The position numbers and the translations under genes are program-made. From Selaginella moellendorffii (Eukaryota > Streptophyta > Lycopodiopsida > Selaginellales > Selaginellaceae): a stretch of 59,806 bases of DNA. The DNA is taken from contig NW_003314288.1 in NCBI RefSeq assembly GCF_000143415.4, forward strand, positions 1,011,879-1,071,684, read 5' to 3'. Each line of letters begins with the position of its first letter. Within the stretch, counting starts at the first letter, position 1. Shown here piece after piece: positions 23,898-34,328 of the stretch. The notes beneath the pieces were generated by a model that worked only from the letters and a program-made list of their open reading frames with translations, had not been told where the DNA came from and did no database searches.

Positions 23898-26800
23898 CTG
23901 AAATTAAATGCGTCAGCATAAAAAATGGTACAAGTCAATTTTACCATCTACAATATTAGCGAATGTTGCTCCCGATGGTCGTTGAGAGGGTTTTGGTCGA
24001 GGAAACGTGAAGGGCGGAAATACTCTCCTCTGCAATGTGGGGTCAATCGCATCCGATGGCGTGTGGGCACATGCCATTTCAGTTGTAGACTCTGGTACAA
24101 CTGGCTCAACAGTGGCATGGGGTGGTTCCGATGGCGTGTGATCACACGCCATTTCAGCTGGTGCCTCCGTTGGCAAAGTGGACATGACCGAACAGGCAGC
24201 AGGGGCGGTGTAGGGAGGTTCCAACAGCGCGTAGTCAGATGATTGGGCACACGTTGGGTCCGTTGGAAATGAGGATACGACCGGCTCGGCGGCTGGGGCG
24301 GCCTCATGTGGGTCCAATGGCGCCTGGTCACCGTCAGTTGGATACGTGGACAAGATTGACTCAGTGGTATGGGCAGCATCAAGTGGAGCGTGGTCAGCTT
24401 GCTTGGCGTTGATATGGATAGTAGCCTCCACCAGCTCTGATGACTCTTGCAGCCAAGTAGAGTCCACTGGCGGATCCATATGCATGTCCAAATATCTCCC
24501 TTTGATTGAGATGGTATCCTCCCGTGCTACTAAAAACAAACTCATTAGCACATTGAATCGACTATACTGTATTTACCATCAACTGCTATTGAGGAACTAG
24601 GACCGATATCACTTGGGCGCACTGCTGATTCTGAAGGATTGGACATACGTTTCGACCCTTGCTTGGCACTATCCTTCCTCGACACTAAAGGCTAGAGTTT
24701 GTAAATTCAACTGAATAATCTCTACTTACCATTTGCTCTGCGACCTACATGGACAATGTTAGAAATGGTAAAAGGTTAGGAATGGATGTACTATTATTTA
24801 CCTGATGGTTTGTCTTGTATGACCTTCCTCCGCTGCTCTTTGGCCACCTCAGGCTGGCCATCGTCGTCATCATCGTCGTCGTCGTTATTGTGATCGTCAC
24901 CATTGTGAGGACCATCCAAGTCCTCTTCGTCCTCCTCTTCTTCGTCCTCCTCTTCTTTGTCCTCCTCTTCGTCCTTCTGCTCTTCTTGCTCATTATCTTT
25001 CTCTGGCTCCTCATCCCCCTCCTGCATTTCTTCCATAGGCTGCTCAGGCTGGATGGCTTGTTCTTCCAGGACCATCTTGGGAAAATCATCTGGCCGAGTC
25101 TCCATCTCAAAATACAAGACATCCATAGCCTGTTTTAGTGCGTGACCTAGGACCGTATCCTCACCCGACTGTCTTAACATGGTTTCTGCACGTTCTTGCA
25201 CCCTTCGAAGACGACGAGATGAGAAAAACGTGGCCCTGACTTGAAAAGCTTCCCTCATCCATTGTACCTCTCCATTGAGATTGGGGAAGGGGAGTCTGCC
25301 ATAGGAATCTGAGTCATGAGGTGGTGACTGCCTGCTTTCACTCAGCCCTTGATCTGCAATGAATGGCATGAGCACACACGCCATAACCGCGAGGCATTAC
25401 CTATCATCTTTTCGTTGCCCTTCTTCCTTTTCGAATCAAACGCCTCTGATCTCAACGACTGTCCAACGTGCTTTTGCTTTTTATGACCACTGTCAGTTTG
25501 AGCTTGGCTGGTGCTTGCCTGTTTTGCCTTTGAAGAAGTTTCTCCTGCAAGGAATGGCATGAGACCACACGCCATTGCAAATATAATTTGTACCTCCTTT
25601 TTTCCTATTGCTTGTCTGTTTGTCCTTCTTCGATGCGCCACCAGTGCGCTTTTCAGTCCTCGTGTCTGAATATTCACAACGATCTATAATCAAAATGGCG
25701 TGAGGCCTCACGTGACCTTACCTTGTGCAGGTTGTGAGCTCGGCCCAACATGGGTATCTTCAACAGTAGCTGTTAACGCCGTTTCAGCATCTGGGGGTGG
25801 CCACGCTCCTGCATACAGAGCTTGTGAGATAACATTTAAACTTAAAGTGTGTACTCACCAGGTTCGCAGAGAAGATACTGTTTTTCTTTGGCAACTGTAA
25901 TTATATGCTCCATTAAAGTCACCTCTTCAATGAAGTTTGTCACCGCAACACACGGGACACCCTTGAGTATTGCGGCTCGAAAGAATAGTCTGCCGCAGTT
26001 GTACTCGACAACGCATTTGCCCTTGGAGTCGGAAGCAGGTGACCCACCCGCTATTGCGTTGAAGACCCAGCTGAGCATTTCCCATGCTGCACCTGGAGCT
26101 TTCTTTGGATTCGAAAGCTCCATAGCCGTCTTCAGTTCCTCAGGCACAGGTAAATTGACCTCCCTCAGATCAATTCGATTGGCCTTGTCGAACGAAGCTG
26201 GGAAGTCACTCCAGTCCCACTCTGCTGCAGGACCAATAACAAGGGCGAGTGTGAAGATGTGGACATTCGTCGGTATCTTCTTCTTAGCCATTATCCCATG
26301 GATCTCCCGCATCTCCTTGCCTTTCAACCGAGCCTTCACCTCGTTCAAGGCCTTCCAGAACTTGTGATAGGATTCGGAGTCGTAGATCATATAGTGGACT
26401 GAAGATTCCACCTCCGCAAGTCCCACCATTAAGTCAATGATGGAGCTGACTTCGTCTGCATGAGTGATCTCCTCGTTTGTGAAGTCCATCACACAAAAGA
26501 TGTTCTTGACCTGCTCATCTCCACGGGAAACGATGCTCCTCCACCTTTGATCCTCATCCGAATTCAAGTATACCCGGTAAGGTTCTCGATAGGCCTCTGC
26601 TGCGGGGTCGAGCTGTTTCTGAAGCCGGCGGTCGACATCAATCTTAATGAAATTTGGATACTGATCCAACTTCTCAGCTTTACTTTTTGTGGCATCCCGC
26701 AGCAGATCGATGAACTTGGGGGCCCCCTTCATGTACTCGTCGATGTCTTCATTTGACAACTCCAGCGCTTCCATCATCTCTTGCGTGGTGTCGATGCTCA

Positions 26801-28436
26801 CCCTCTCCACGGCCACTTGCTCGAAGATCCAATCCTTCAATAGCGCACGAGCTCTCAGAGTCGTGCACAAGTCCTCGTATGTCACAATATGGCCGGGAGT
26901 CATTTTGGTCTTGTTGAAGACTACCTCACCACGTAGAAGAGCATTAGCCACTGTCAGAAGGTCGTCGTCGTCTAGAGACCGCGAGAAACGCAAGGCGTTG
27001 AGCTTCAAATCATTGGGCTTCCGGCCGTCCTCCACACCCATTGAGTTTGGCAACTCCCCGTCATGGTACCTCCTCAGCACATCTACCCATTTGTCAAAAA
27101 CAACTTTTGTCGCGAGTAGAATGTTATGGATGCTGAGTGTGTCATTGACCCCCAGTGTTTTCGAGAGAAGACTCGAGAATTCCTGCAATGGAAATGGCGT
27201 GAGGCCACATGCTATGCCACATGCAACGAGGCTTACCTGCCAGGCGCTAGTTGCTAGTGCACGTCCTTGTCCTGGTTTTTGTGGCTTCTTCAGTTGAACC
27301 CAGAGCTTCCGTGTTCGTGCCAATGTCTCGTGCAGACCCGATTTGTAGCACGTTTCTTGCTTGACATTCTGCACGTGGGAGATGTATATGATAGATCGGA
27401 GGGGCGAGTTGCCTTTTATCAGGCGGACAACTCTTGTCTTGAAGACTTTCTTCACCTCCTCGCCCACCATAATATCCACAACTATCTCTTGCATCGCCAA
27501 GCTAGAATGCTGCCCGGAGACGGCATAGAACCGGATGTTCTGATTGTCCAACACCTTCCTATTGATCAAGTCTGGAAACCTCGTCTCGCCCTTCATTGTT
27601 CGGTAGTAGGGGATCATGTCTGCGATGTCGGGTGTTACTGGACTTGCCAGCATCTTCTGCTTCAGTTTCTCCACCCACTCATCAGATACTAGCCTGTGGT
27701 TGTATTTGCTTTGGATGTCGATACGGATCACGTTGATTGTATATACTTTGTTGGAATAGTAACAAGTATTATTATCTGCGACGATTTTTGCTGCCTCTTC
27801 TTGCTCTTTCTGCTCTTTGCGGCTCTTCTTTTTGGTGGGTGTAGTGTTCGAACCCGAGGCAATGGCATCACTGAGTAGCTTCTTTTTTGGAGCAGGAGAG
27901 TCGGACGTCGGCTTGAGCTTGACCACCCTTTTCTGCTTTGAGGTAGTTTCCAGATCGACCCCCTTCCCCTTTGCTTCGCGAACTGGAGTCACTCTCAACG
28001 GCTCAATGTTGGAATATAGTTTTTGAACATCGCCGTAGGTGAGGTCCGTGGATTCCATGTTATCTTCATAGACCCGCAGCGTCTTTGAAATTGTGGGCCT
28101 CCTGGACAACCTCTCCCTAGCTCCCTCTAGGAATTCCTCATAGCCGCTGCCCCCCTCCGGGAAGCCGCTAGGATGTGCAAGGTGGATCTTGAAGGCAGAC
28201 GCTGTCTCTACCATAAGTGCCAGTCCATATTCTTGCATGGAACTGCATGGAGTGTCTGTCACTTGGATGAGGATCCCCATGCATTCTTTTCTCCCACCAT
28301 CTGTGTTGTACAGCCTCAGATCCTCGCCTTCCATCCCGAAAGTCCAACTGGTGAGCTCCTCCCCCTTCTCTGCATCCACATTGACAGTGGCTGGAAGAAG
28401 AACGCAATTCCTCGCCTGTTCAGAAATGCACAACAA
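23035..28436 (-). CDS. Transposon-borne fusion gene: ParB-like, MTase-like, acidic linker, FCP1/NIF-type HAD domain
   Basis: Splicing at canonical GT-AG sites gives exons 28436-27237, 27182-25859, 25808-25722, 25683-25594, 25544-25401, 25353-24802, 24744-24730, 24684-24577, 24529-23945 and 23897-23035. These sum to 1,656 codons in one frame. Residues ~215-360 resemble a ParB/sulfiredoxin fold (NHRLVSDEWVEKL, then FYAVSGQHSSLAMQEI). Residues ~705-860 resemble a beta-class amino-methyltransferase order: WDWSDFP in place of DPPY/W, then VVEYNCGRLFFRAAILKG in place of the glycine-rich motif. An E/D-rich run follows near 1060-1115. Residues 1370-1655 are an FCP1/NIF HAD domain (VFDLNGVLFS, VWTSMMRHNA, ILIIDDSP). 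Seven introns are 38-57 nt, and four contain the family palindrome. The start is uncertain; further small exons probably lie up to ~28.9 kb. Confidence 0.8.
24056..24152 (-). repeat. Two family palindromes inside coding sequence
   Basis: The palindromes at 24056-24077 and 24131-24152 are translated in the same frame and give EMACAHTPS and EMACDHTPS in a Pro/Thr-rich region. The exon stays open through both, and no splice sites remove them. The peptide repeat is thus a by-product of the DNA motif. Confidence 0.8.
24802..25353 (-). other. Acidic low-complexity linker exon
   Basis: The exon encodes an ordinary helical part (MREAFQVRATFFSSRRLRR, then a QAMDVLYFEMETRPDDFPK stretch) followed by about 60 residues made almost only of Glu, Asp and a few Lys, then Asp runs. 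Such linkers often bind histones or other basic partners. Here it separates the N-terminal DNA-related modules from the phosphatase-like end. Confidence 0.7.
25363..25384. repeat. Family palindrome in a 47-nt intron
   Basis: It lies inside the intron 25400-25354 of the minus-strand gene (GTAATG...TTGCAG). Half of the intron is the palindrome. Confidence 0.8.
25554..25575. repeat. Family palindrome in a 49-nt intron
   Basis: It lies inside the intron 25593-25545 of the minus-strand gene (GTACAA...TTGCAG). The arms are ATGGCATGAG and CACACGCCAT. Confidence 0.8.
25695..25715. repeat. Family palindrome in a 38-nt intron
   Basis: It lies inside the proposed intron 25721-25684 of the minus-strand gene (GTAAGG...TTATAG). 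At 38 nt this intron would be near the lower limit for plants, and the palindrome makes up over half of it. Confidence 0.75.
27194..27215. repeat. Family palindrome in a 54-nt in-frame intron
   Basis: It lies inside the proposed intron 27236-27183 (GTAAGC...TTGCAG). The intron length is a multiple of three without a stop, so unspliced RNA would still be translated through it. Confidence 0.75.
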
Positions 28437-29100
28437 TTAGAGCTGACAGATGAAAAGCTAGTAGCTGGAAATAACGTGAGGCCACACGCCATTCACCACT
28501 GCATCAGATGTCTTGAGGCTGCATCCTAAGATGGCGTGAGGCTACACGCCATCTGTAACCGGACTGCACTCGAGAGCCCAATCGGTGCATGCCAATGTTG
28601 CTACTGAATGGCATGTGGCCTCATGCCATTTTCTACTTGGCCTAAAAGACTTACCATTTGAAGCCGAATGGAGGCGTGACAACCGGACTCGCTGGCGAAT
28701 GTGCACTGTGTGTGCAGCGGATCGTAGCAGCAAGGCTACTCTGCCACTTACAGTTGGAGAGTGGCACTGAAATCTCCCGGGACGCCAAGTGGGCTGCGTG
28801 TGGGTGGCGGAATGGGCGGCGGAGTTGGCGGCGAAGTTACAAACTGGGTGTGTCTTGAAGTGGACGCCGATGCACACGAGCGCGATGCGAGCGCGAGTGT
28901 GATGCAAGCGCGAGTGGACGCCGATGCACACGAGAAACCTGTAGAGAAGTGGGAGCGCGAGTGGGAGCGCGATGCGAGCGCGAGTGTGCGAGCGCGAGTA
29001 CGAAGCAAAATGCAAAACCTAACCTCACACGCGCGAAATGTCATGACGGTTGGTAATCCCGCCACGTCATCATTCCTCGGACTTGGGCGCCACCATTAAT
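28437..29100 (-). other. 5' region of the minus-strand gene, with small introns and palindromes
   Basis: Palindromes at 28471-28492, 28531-28552 and 28608-28629 sit between short exon-like pieces. A clear intron is 28654-28601 (GTAAGT...CAGTAG, 54 nt). The piece upstream of 28655 and the block rich in GCGAGCGCGAGTG-type repeats (28860-29000) are probably leader sequence. I could not fix the start codon; either an ATG near 28436 or one upstream is possible. Confidence 0.5.
28860..29005. repeat. GC-rich imperfect tandem repeat (GAGCGCGA/TGCACACGAG words)
   Basis: Words such as gcgagcgcgagtg and gacgccgatgcacacgag are repeated. This is a local CG-dinucleotide-rich island in the divergent promoter region of the transposon. 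A similar gcgagcggc-rich stretch lies on the other side at 30665-30835. Confidence 0.7.
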
Positions 29101-29190
29101 TTCTGGATCGCCGCGCGCATGCGTGAAATCCAAAAGAAATCCGCAACGTCATCATTCCTCGGACTGCATGCACGCGAAATCCAAAAGAAA
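29066..29190. repeat. Tandem duplication (cgtcatcattcctcggact / gaaatccaaaagaaa)
   Basis: The phrase acgtcatcattcctcggact occurs at 29065 and 29147. The phrase gaaatccaaaagaaa follows each, at 29124 and 29173. Together they form two diverged tandem units of about 50-80 bp. Confidence 0.75.
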
Positions 29191-29284
29191 GATCATGATT
29201 GGGATATCATTTAATACCCTCGCTATATTTATACCATGCATGATTGGATATTCCAAAGCATCTTGTATTTCCAAAAATGCCAGA

Positions 29285-29430
29285 TGTTCAGCTAAATAAA
29301 TTGTCAGAGGATTTGATGTGACGTTCAAGCGTGTGGGCTCATGCAATTTTAATCCCAAAAAATGCACCAAAAAATGCTCGGCGTCATCTGGCGTTATCTC
29401 TTGAATGGCGTGGGGCCACATGCCATTTTC
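29285..29430. repeat. Central-region module, copy 1
   Basis: The block reads gtcagaggatttgatgtgac, gttcaagcgtgtgggctcatgc, then ccaaaaaatgcaccaaaaaatgctcg and a family palindrome (29405-29426). It recurs split into 30265-30363 and 30570-30608. The repeats probably serve as promoter or transposase-binding modules. Confidence 0.8.
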
Positions 29431-29502
29431 AGGAGCACATAGGAGTATATTCCTAGAATATTCTAACACGCGCGAGATTGTTTTGAGTTTCCTGGAGATC
29501 CA

Positions 29503-29725
29503 ACCGTTAGATTGCAACTAGATTTTACAGAATGGTATACAATGTCCTTCTTGATGACCCTGCAAAGAAGCATCTCGATCAGACACCACATGAGACCACA
29601 CGAGCCTTACAATGTTTCAGGGGCATTTGCCATAGATCCGACCGTTATTTTGCTCCAAGATTCTACAGTTTGGTGTGCATTGACCTTTCCATCGACACTG
29701 CAAAGGGACATCACAATCAGATGCG
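29503..29725. repeat. Diverged ~130-bp tandem duplication
   Basis: The segment beginning ccaaccgttagattgcaac (29503) is repeated from about 29637 (ccgaccgttattttgctcc). Both continue with (t/g)a(c/t)agaatggt-type and aaagaagcatctcgatcaga-type phrases in the same order. Confidence 0.65.
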
Positions 29726-29900
29726 GGATCACAAGAAACCAACTTCACTAACTCTGGTTTCACCAAGATCTACATAAGGAGTTATGAAATGAAAGGACCC
29801 TCTCTATTGAAATGTGTTTATGGTCCTAGGGGCATTGTGACATATCAAAGGATTTTGCATCAAGTTCTGTATTTGCATATTTATCAAGCTACTGAATTGC

Positions 29901-29932
29901 TAAACCCTAAACCCTAAACCCTAACCCTAAAC
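29901..29932. repeat. Interstitial plant-type telomere-like repeat
   Basis: About 4.5 units of CCCTAAA (taaaccctaaaccctaaacc followed by ctaaccctaaac) lie in the non-coding centre of the transposon. They may be a telo-box promoter element (AAACCCTAA) or a captured telomere-like tract. Confidence 0.9.
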
Positions 29933-30264
29933 ATGTGGCAAATGCTACGTGAAGAAAGATGCCCTTTCTGGGCAAATGCTGTAAGAGGCAGATTCCGAGC
30001 AGATGTATCTCAGGCCAGCGAAGGGGACAAATGAAAGCTAGCTATAAACATGACGGGATGCAAATAGATTACTAGGCTGGTCCTGCGAAAATCAAAAACC
30101 ATAATTGAAAACATTGAAAATGCAAAAAGAAAGGTTTATAATATTTTTGATTTTTAAGCAACCAAATGAATGTAAGTAGGGCATGTGTTTGTAAGTTTAA
30201 AAATGCCTCAACCACTTAAATTCCCAAGTAAATAAAGCTGTTTCTATTTTTGGTACAGGTAAAC

Positions 30265-30363
30265 TTTATAGCGTGTGGGCTCATGCAATTTTGAACCCAA
30301 AAATGCACCAAAAAATGCTCGACTAGCATTATTCTTTGAATGGCGTGTGGCCTTATATTGCCA
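30265..30363. repeat. Central-region module, copy 2
   Basis: Matches the second half of 29285-29430 (gcgtgtgggctcatgcaatttt, then aaatgcaccaaaaaatgctcga) and ends in a decayed palindrome at 30340-30363. Confidence 0.8.
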
Positions 30364-30569
30364 TAAATGGACGTACACACACAGCATAATTATTCCTTTA
30401 CACGGCGAATAATCTTGGCGCGGATCGCTGACATGGCATGGCAAAGTTCGAATCACTGACATGGCACAGCTGGATCGAGGCAAGGACATGATGTGACAAA
30501 GTTCAACCTCCGACAGCAAAGTCTAGAAGCTACTCAGTTTGAAATTTGTCAAAGGAATCATAAGATCTG

Positions 30570-30608
30570 GTTTGTCAGAGGATTTGATGTGACGTTCAAG
30601 CGTGTGTT
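30570..30608. repeat. Central-region module, partial copy 3
   Basis: The phrase tttgtcagaggatttgatgt, continuing gacgttcaagcgtgtg, is identical to the first part of 29285-29430. Confidence 0.85.
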
Positions 30609-30924
30609 ATTTTTGAATTCTCGAACTCATTCCTAGGTCTATCATTTTTGTGCGCCGTGTTCTTGGTTCCGCTGAGCGCTGTGAGCGCTGCTTGTGTAAG
30701 CGGCATTGTGAGCTGTGATTTATGCGTCTACAAGCGGTTGCGGCATTGCGAGTGCCATTGCGAGCGGCAGTTTATGCGAGTGGCAGTTTGTGCGAGCGGC
30801 GCTACGAGTAGTTGCGGTGTTGCGAGCGGCACTGTCTTTGGTGTGGCTACCGCTTCCTCTTGATATTCGGCACTTGTGCTTCCTGGTATGTTCACCATGG
30901 AATGGTTTAGGACCACATTTAGAA

Positions 30925-31114
30925 ATGGCATGAGGCCACATGCCATCTTGGGCCCTTGCAATTTCATGGCTAGCGTATTGTCATGTATGTTTTTACTTGC
31001 CTGCAGCTGTGTGTATATCAAGATGGCATGAGGCCTCATGCCAATTTTGTGAATGCGAAATTTCACGTGGGTGTCAATAGCATGTTTGAATAATGGCATG
31101 TGGCCTCATGCTAT
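30925..31114 (+). promoter_or_regulatory. Leader of the transposase gene with three palindromes
   Basis: Palindromes at 30925-30946, 31023-31044 and 31093-31114 lie upstream of the transposase start. The ATG at 31188 is immediately preceded by a pyrimidine-rich stretch ending TTTCAG, a 3' splice site. At least one intron therefore lies in the 5' untranslated region, and the palindromes may again be intronic. Confidence 0.6.
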
Positions 31115-31187
31115 TTGGTATGTTATGATTTAGGCCATTCTCCAATCATTTTTTGTATGGTCTTAACTTCTTTTCTGCACTTTCAGA

Positions 31188-34100
31188 ATGGCCTTCAGGG
31201 TTGGGGAAAAGGTCTACATTTTGAATGGTGGGAAGAGAGTTGCAAAAGGGACCCTTGTGTCTATGGATCGGAACTTTGTTATACACTGTCAAAGGCTTGG
31301 GGAAGGCAATGCTGCTGTATCAGTAGAGACTGTCTTCGATGGGAATGTGGTCGCTATTGAACGAGGAGAGATGGTCGTCGGGGTAAATGTTGTTGTTGCC
31401 TTGAAAAGTCTGCAGAAGAAAGCAGATGTTGGGGACAGCGCAAGTGCGACGCATGTTCCCTCCGTGGATCTTAAGAACCGTGCTACATGGAATCAGGCAA
31501 AGGTGTTTCTAAACAACCCCGAGGGGGAGGTGGTAGCTGAGGGCTTAGCCACAGTTGTCGATCCAAGAGATGCGGTTGCTAATCAGGAATTGGGCTGGGA
31601 TGATATTGGAGTTGCGATTTTAGAGGTTGTTGACACAGAAGAAAACAGTCTGACTATTGGAAGCATTGTGCGGTGGAAATTGAGGCATTTAGTGTTTGAG
31701 AATGTGAAGGATTCACAATCAAACACCACTACAACTGATGACAGAACATCTCTTCATGGGAAAAGAAAGTACACCTTCCTACAGCGCAGCCAAAGGGATC
31801 TGAGCAACGAACCGAAAAGGCAGAAAATGGCGATGGAGGTTCGAATGGTCTCGACAGTTGCTTGTTGCAAGAGGAGGTGCTGTCAATATGCTGATTGGGA
31901 TGCTATTGAAGAGGAGAGAGCAAGATACAAGACATTGTCTTGGAAGGCAGCTCGCAATTTTGTGTATGAGGCATTACGGTCATCTGTTGATGCTTCAGAA
32001 TATCAGGTGGGGGGCATGGTCTTCCAGAGGGGTTTGGTCTGCATGAAGGCATGGAGAATCATTTATGGAGTCCCTCGAAGCACATTCTACAGAATCAAAA
32101 CTGAGTTCGAGGAACAAAGGGTTCAACAAGCAATCCATGGGAACGACGGTACGCACAAAACCAGGGGTCATGTTGTATATGGAGAGGCAATCTTCAAGAG
32201 GTTTGTCGAGACATGTAGCGAGCAGCAACCACATAAAACCCGCCTCTTGGAAGATGGAACACGAGACACCCAACGAGTTCTCCCTTCCATGTATACCAAG
32301 GGGGCCATATTGGAAGATGTGAATCGGGAACTCCAGAGTAATGGCTACAGGAAGCTGAGCCAATCTAGATTTAGTAGATTGTGGAGCAACAGGTTCAGGG
32401 ATGTGAGTATAGGAAAGTACTCCAGCTTTTCAAAGTGTGACGAGTGCACTGCTATCAAAATGGCTTTGTCGAAGAATTCTTGCAGTGCTCAAGAGCGAGA
32501 GACGTTGGTTAGAAGGCGGCTCGACCACAACATCGAGCAGAGAAGCTGCAGGACTGCATATTATCATAACAGGATTCTCTCCATGGAGAGACTTGACTCT
32601 TACCTCTGCATCATCCACGACAAAATGGACCAGAAAAAGATGTGCTTACCTCGACTCAATCCTGCCCCCAAGGCAATCTCTTCATCCATGCAGCTGCCTG
32701 TGTCTCTGTTTGGCATAATCGCTCATGGGCATGGTGCCCAGAACTATGGGAACTTCTTTGTACCTCTATGGGGTGGCGGGGGTGCAAACATGATGATTGC
32801 GTCCCTAGCAAAACACTTAAGGTCTCTACAAAGTGCGCAGACTGAGCTGAACGGCCAACCCTTGCATAAGGCCCTTGTCGATCGAACCCCATACAGGGTT
32901 CAGCTGGAGGAGGAGCAAAGGCTTGCAGTATTGCGTGGGGCCTCATGCCATCCCAGTGAATATGTTGGCCGTCAGATTGTAGGGTTATCATGTGAGGCCT
33001 CATGCCATTTTGACGAGGCTGGTCGCCCGGTGAATGCACAGCCTCATCCAAACGAAGCAGAATCTCAAGGAAGTTCTTGCGGCCGATGTGGCCTTCCACC
33101 CCATCTTCTGCTCCAAACAGACAATGCTGGCAGTGAGAACAAAAACATGTACGTCTTCGCGTACTTGGCGATGCTTGTTGCCAAAGGCATATTTGAAACG
33201 GTTACACTTGGCTTTCTCATGGTTGGGCACACTCATGAAGACGTCGATGCCATGTTCAGTCACCTGGCAGAGTCCCTCCGGTGATCCAATGTCCTCACCC
33301 TCCCACAACTCTACGATGAATTCCAAAATTGCATCAAGGCACTGTTGAAGCTGCACTTGTGACAGAGGTTCCAGACTTTAAGGGGTTTGTAAGAGGCTAC
33401 ATCAGGGACGGATCCGAAACGCTGATTGGCCACTCCAAGCCTCTTCAGTTTCATTTCAGCATGCGTGACAGTGCTCCAGTGATGAGGTACAAGATGAGAG
33501 AATGGGACACAGTGTGGCTACCAGTGGATGGCATTGAACTCTTCAAGAGAGATCCCATAACTGGGGAACCTATGATTCCTCAGGGTTCCCCACGGCCGAT
33601 GCACCCGGATGGACTCAAAGACCAGGAAAGTATAGTGGCCGGGATTAGACAGCATATTGCCTTCTGGAAGAGGGGGTTGGTGTTTGGTGGAGAATCCTAT
33701 TTTAAGAGGTGCAAGCCTTTGCTCGAATACTGGGAGAAGATTATATCTGCTATCCAAAATGGGCCGGTTGTATATGAAGAATTGGAAGAGTCCTTTTGGC
33801 CAGAACCTAGAGCACCAGATAGTAGCGGAACAATGTCCTCTGGAAATGCAGTGACAGATAACGATGTTGAGGATCACTATTGTGGGCCGAGGAACAAGAA
33901 GCCGGATTCAGCATTCAATCCAGTACAGGTCTGCAAAGGAATGGTCATGCTTGTCAGACCCAGTAATAAAAAACAAATGATATGGGTGGGGCGCTGCATC
34001 ACTGATGCAGAGGAGGACGCGGAAACTAACTCCTTCAATGTAACTGTGGAGTGGTTCAAGCCAAGTTCCGGATATACGAAGGATTGCCTAGAAAAGAGAT

Positions 34101-34328
34101 GGGTGCTGAATCCAAGGGATCCCAGCATGAGCATATCGGTGGATAATGTTGTGCATGGTTGGATGCGGAAGCAGAGTGCCACCATCACCTTGCCAGACTA
34201 TGCAAGAGATGCAGCAAGAGCATTCATAACCCGGGTTCAAGGTGAGATTCATTAATATTCCTTTACTAAGTTTCTAATGTATTTTATTTCAAGGTGAACA
34301 ATCCGAATCTGAATCAGAGGAGGCGTGA
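31188..34328 (+). pseudogene. DUF7869-like putative transposase gene of the 12-kb element (frame broken once or twice)
   Basis: The first 698 codons are open. Residues ~1-60 and ~95-175 are two small beta-rich modules (VGEKVYILNGGKRVAKG; EVVAEGLATVVDPRDA). A C-x2-C site (SKCDECTAIK) is near residue 417. An RNase-H-like core follows, with candidate acidic residues in IIHDKMDQKKM (~476), LLLQTDNAGSENKN (~644) and VGHTHEDVDAMF (~685), the pattern I associate with DUF7869 proteins. A TGA at 33282-33284 interrupts it, but family-like sequence continues for about 19 codons, and the reading then shifts frame near 33330 and runs to 34241. A final small exon (34294-34328, after a 52-nt GT-AG intron) adds an acidic tail. 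The gene would supply cut-and-paste transposition but appears inactivated. Confidence 0.75.
32931..33008 (+). repeat. Two family palindromes inside the transposase coding region
   Basis: The motifs at 32931-32951 and 32988-33008 are translated as GASCHP and CEASCHF, just before the second catalytic segment. No GT-AG pair of sensible size removes them, so they seem to be tolerated insertions in the loop upstream of TDNAGSENK. Confidence 0.7.

Noticed and set aside
25849-28500. Several plus-strand frames of 100-200 codons
   Set aside because: Antisense shadows of the transposon's fusion gene, which joins in one frame over ten exons on the minus strand.
28542-29065. Minus-strand frames with SHSRSHRAR-type repeats
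   Set aside because: Encoded by the GAGCGCGAG repeat in the leader region. I could not support them as protein, although the gene's true start may lie here.
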